A stretch of 31,000 nt of DNA from Neocallimastix lanati (nom. inval.). Lineage: Eukaryota > Neocallimastigomycota > Neocallimastigomycetes > Neocallimastigales > Neocallimastigaceae. Each line of letters opens with the position of its first letter. Within the stretch, counting starts at the first letter, position 1. Made by a program: the position numbers and the translations under genes. Positions 28,875-31,000 of this stretch are shown here, piece after piece. The DNA lies in the NCBI GenBank assembly GCA_016946835.1, contig JACVTC010000073.1, forward strand, positions 632,501-663,500, written 5' to 3'. The notes under the pieces are model-generated. The model did no database searches. It worked only from the letters and a program-made list of their open reading frames with translations, and was not told where the DNA came from.

Positions 28875-30063
28875 ATGACAAGACAAGGAAATATTAATCA
28901 ACCTATTGTGATTAACGATCCCCAAACAAAGGGTATCACTTTCAGTTACTCTGAAAATTTCAATAGAGTAATTGATCTCACTCCAGAAAATTACAACAGC
29001 TGGAGAACTAGTATCCTTTACTTATTAATGATAAATAACCTTGAAGGATACGTTGTTTCTGAAAAGGTAAAGAAGATAAGAAAAAGGAATGTTAAAGATG
29101 ACCTCAGTGATTACATGGAAGATAAGTTCGATAATAATTTAGTGTATGATAAAGACACCAACCTTCTAGACATTAAAAATGATGTCATGGTAAAATGGAT
29201 CATCATTAATAGTTTAGGAGAGGAAACTAGGAAAATAATCGAGGGACAAGGGAAAACAGCTTTCCAAACATGGAAAATCTTAGAACATTCCTTCACAAGA
29301 AGTCCAGAACGAAGAAAATTAGAAATACAAAATAAAATAAACAATCTAAAATACAATGAAGACCAAGACATAAATATCTTTATGGCAAAACTACAAAATG
29401 CCATAGAAGAGCTTGAAAACCTAGATCACGATATTAGTGATAATATAAAAGCTGGAATACTCAACAGATCTCTACCCGAAAACCTAAGATTTATAAATGT
29501 TTTCCAATATAAAGATGATTGGAATAAACTATGTTCCTACATTAAAAATGTCATTCCTGACATTATATTCTCGAACATGAAGGAATCAATAAAACAAGAA
29601 GGATCCGATAAACAGATATTCCATATTGAACAGAAAACTAGATTTCGTACTAATAGCAAAAAACACAATGTCAAAAGAAAATCAAATAACGGAAAATGTC
29701 ATAACTGTGGAAAATTCGGTCACTTTTCAAGGGACTGTTGGCACAATAACAATAACAATAACAATAACAATAACAATAACAATAACAATAACAATAACAA
29801 TAACAATAACAATAACAATAACAATAACAATAACAATAACAATAACAATAACAATAACAATAACAATAACAATAACAATAACAATAACAATAACAATAAC
29901 AATAACAATAACAATAACAATAACAATAACAATAACAATAACAATAACAATAACAATAACAATAACAATAACAATAACAATAATACAATAACAATAACAA
30001 TAATAATAATAATAATAATAACAATAACAATAATAATAACAATAATAATAATAATATCAATAC
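28875..30063 (+). CDS. copia-2 Gag polyprotein with zinc knuckle and giant Asn tract
   Basis: The frame is open for 397 codons from an ATG at 28875. Residues about 30-210 form the Copia-type Gag domain (UBN2-like): LTPENYNSWRTSI, then a helical stretch with RRKLEIQNKINNLKYNEDQD and FMAKLQNAIEEL. Residues 275-288 are a perfect C-x2-C-x4-H-x4-C knuckle, CHNCGKFGHFSRDC, for binding element RNA. From residue about 291 an (AACAAT)n repeat encodes about 80 Asn. A one-base change near 29983 shifts the annotated frame to Ile/Thr, and that frame ends at 30068 inside the inserted LTR. In the shifted frame the Asn coding continues and lines up with the RT-side frame beyond the LTR. Confidence 0.85.
29743..30058 (+). 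repeat. (AACAAT)n coding microsatellite
   Basis: About 240 bases of near-perfect hexamer followed by about 75 bases of mixed AAT/AAC. It encodes poly-Asn in the gag frame, and long Thr-Ile, Leu or Tyr-Cys strings in other frames are artefacts. Confidence 0.98.
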
Positions 30064-30766
30064 TGTAAAGATGTGATTATCCCAATCACATTTTAAATTA
30101 AAAATTTTTCTTGTGTAATTCAAAAATGTAAATTATTCTTTGATTTATAAAATAATAAACAAAGTAAATAAATCATATGAACTAAATTTTTGAATTATAT
30201 TCTTTAAGCCACAAGATAAATTTTTAATATAATAATTTTTATAAATTTTAATTCTGAGAAAATTATTGTTGTAAAATAATTTAAATGAATTAATTAAAGT
30301 TTAAAACAAAATAAATTAATAATTTATTTTGTGAAAATTAAGTTTCAAAATTTAATCATGACTCCTTTAACATTGTTTTTAAATCGAAAATAAATAAAGA
30401 CTTTACTTATAATATTAAAATAATAAATAGATAATAAATGTACTTAATTTTAATTATTTAGTATTTAGTTTAATTAATAATTATATTTTTCTAAATTTAG
30501 TTATAGTTTATAAATTTATTATTTAATAAAATTCATTAGGATAGTTTTATATTAAAATATATGTAATTTAAATAAAATAATATATTATCAATGTATTTAG
30601 GAAAAGTATAAATAGAAGATACTTTTCACATTTTTTCTCGATGTAATTGTTATTTTAACAAATAACTATTAAATATTAATAAAATATATTTTAATAAAAA
30701 ATTTTTTAATAAAATAAAATTTATTGTATTTTGTTATTGTAATCTATTTTTGTGTTTTCTTTTACA
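30064..30766 (+). mobile_element. Solo LTR (703 bp) nested in copia-2
   Basis: It begins TGTAAAG and ends CTTTTACA, imperfect inverted ends with TG...CA. It is flanked by a perfect 5-bp duplication AATAC (30059-30063 and 30767-30771). A promoter-like TATAAATAG sits at 30607-30615 and AATAAAA words follow near 30680-30715, as in an LTR U3-R-U5 layout. No internal coding region. Plus orientation is inferred from the TATA and poly(A) word order. Confidence 0.75.
30607..30615 (+). promoter_or_regulatory. Probable TATA box of the solo LTR
   Basis: TATAAATAG stands in a locally less AT-biased context (AGTATAAATAGAAGATACTT), about 150 bases before the LTR end. Function is inferred from position. 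Confidence 0.45.
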
Positions 30767-31000
30767 AATACAAATAACGAAGTAATAAATGCAATATACA
30801 ACAATTCAATAAATGACAAAAGACCAAAACTAACAAATCACAAATCATCTACACCAAAAACTCACAATAATACAAACTTAAAAGAACCAAAAGATTTTTA
30901 TGACATATTCAATCTACCAGATAAGGATGAATGGTTGGATGCCGTTAACAAAGAACTAGAAAATATGGAACAACTTAACGTGTTCAAACCAATAAAATCC
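30767..31000 (+). CDS. copia-2 linker and start of reverse transcriptase, partial
   Basis: The frame is open from just after the solo LTR to the window end: an Asn/Thr/Lys-rich linker, then DEWLDAVNKELENMEQLNVF, which begins the Copia reverse-transcriptase domain (RVT_2: W-x2-A-x3-E-L-x2-L/M). It corresponds to NWIEAINNELNNLYSNN of copia-1. Removing the LTR and one target-duplication copy leaves this frame continuous with the shifted Asn-rich frame upstream, so it was part of the same polyprotein. The rest of RT lies outside the window. Confidence 0.75.

Larger units (their letters stand above)
27692..31000 (+). mobile_element. copia-2: Ty1/Copia element with intact gag, missing protease-integrase, nested solo LTR
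   Basis: Order: primer site, 1.2-kb leader with tandem repeats, gag (28875), CCHC knuckle, Asn tract, solo LTR of another element (30064-30766), Asn/Thr-rich linker, start of reverse transcriptase running off the window. No protease or integrase sequence lies between gag and RT, unlike a complete Copia element. The 3' end is beyond the window. Confidence 0.75.

Noticed and set aside
29626-30123. Open frames of pure Thr-Ile, Leu or Tyr-Cys repeats
   Set aside because: Alternative frames of the (AACAAT)n tract inside gag.

Overview
This window is extremely AT-rich eukaryotic nuclear DNA. It has many short AT-rich spliceosomal introns (GT...AG, often GTAATA or GTAAAA donors), long homopolymer tracts, tri- and pentanucleotide repeats, asparagine-rich coding stretches and decayed Copia and MULE transposons. 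Together these suggest an anaerobic gut fungus (Neocallimastigomycota). An AT-rich amoebozoan is the main alternative, although 27 introns in one gene argue against a Dictyostelium-like genome. The assignment is inference; no rRNA or other marker gene lies in the window.

Layout. 1-600: unidentified coding remnant ending near a poly(A) run. 745-1160: minisatellite locus A. 1161-3198: AT-rich spacer with one possible decayed reading frame. 3199-4285 (+): three-exon N-alpha-acetyltransferase NAA50. 5024-12957 (-): complete 28-exon gene for CYFIP/Sra-1/PIR121, a scaffold subunit of the WAVE (SCAR) complex; it converges on NAA50. 12958-14500: spacer. 14511-14675: fragment of SAICAR synthetase (purine pathway). 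15094-18211: decayed Ty1/Copia element (copia-1) whose integrase region is replaced by an antisense piece resembling the P-loop helicase domain of a CRESS-DNA-type Rep protein. 18215-18472 (-): unidentified broken coding fragment.

18.6-24.5 kb: a near-perfect inverted repeat of about 51 bp flanks a 2.5-kb minisatellite (locus B) and a nearly intact FLYWCH/MULE transposase with one frameshift. This is probably one composite DNA transposon. 24.5-25.3 kb: foldback structure containing minisatellite locus C. 25380-26805 (+): a second, more decayed MULE transposase, head-to-head with the first. 27.0-27.2 kb: 29-bp tandem repeat.

27692 to the window end: a second Copia element (copia-2). It has a primer-binding site resembling the reverse complement of a tRNA-Lys(CUU) 5' half, a leader with eight hairpin-forming 37-38-bp repeats, and an intact gag ending in a CCHC knuckle and a huge Asn tract. 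Protease and integrase appear to be deleted, and a 703-bp solo LTR with a 5-bp target duplication separates the Asn tract from the reverse-transcriptase start.

The host genes are unrelated in pathway: NAA50 acts on nascent protein N-termini and CYFIP in actin nucleation. The rest is a transposon and satellite landscape recording several nested insertions, deletions and captures.
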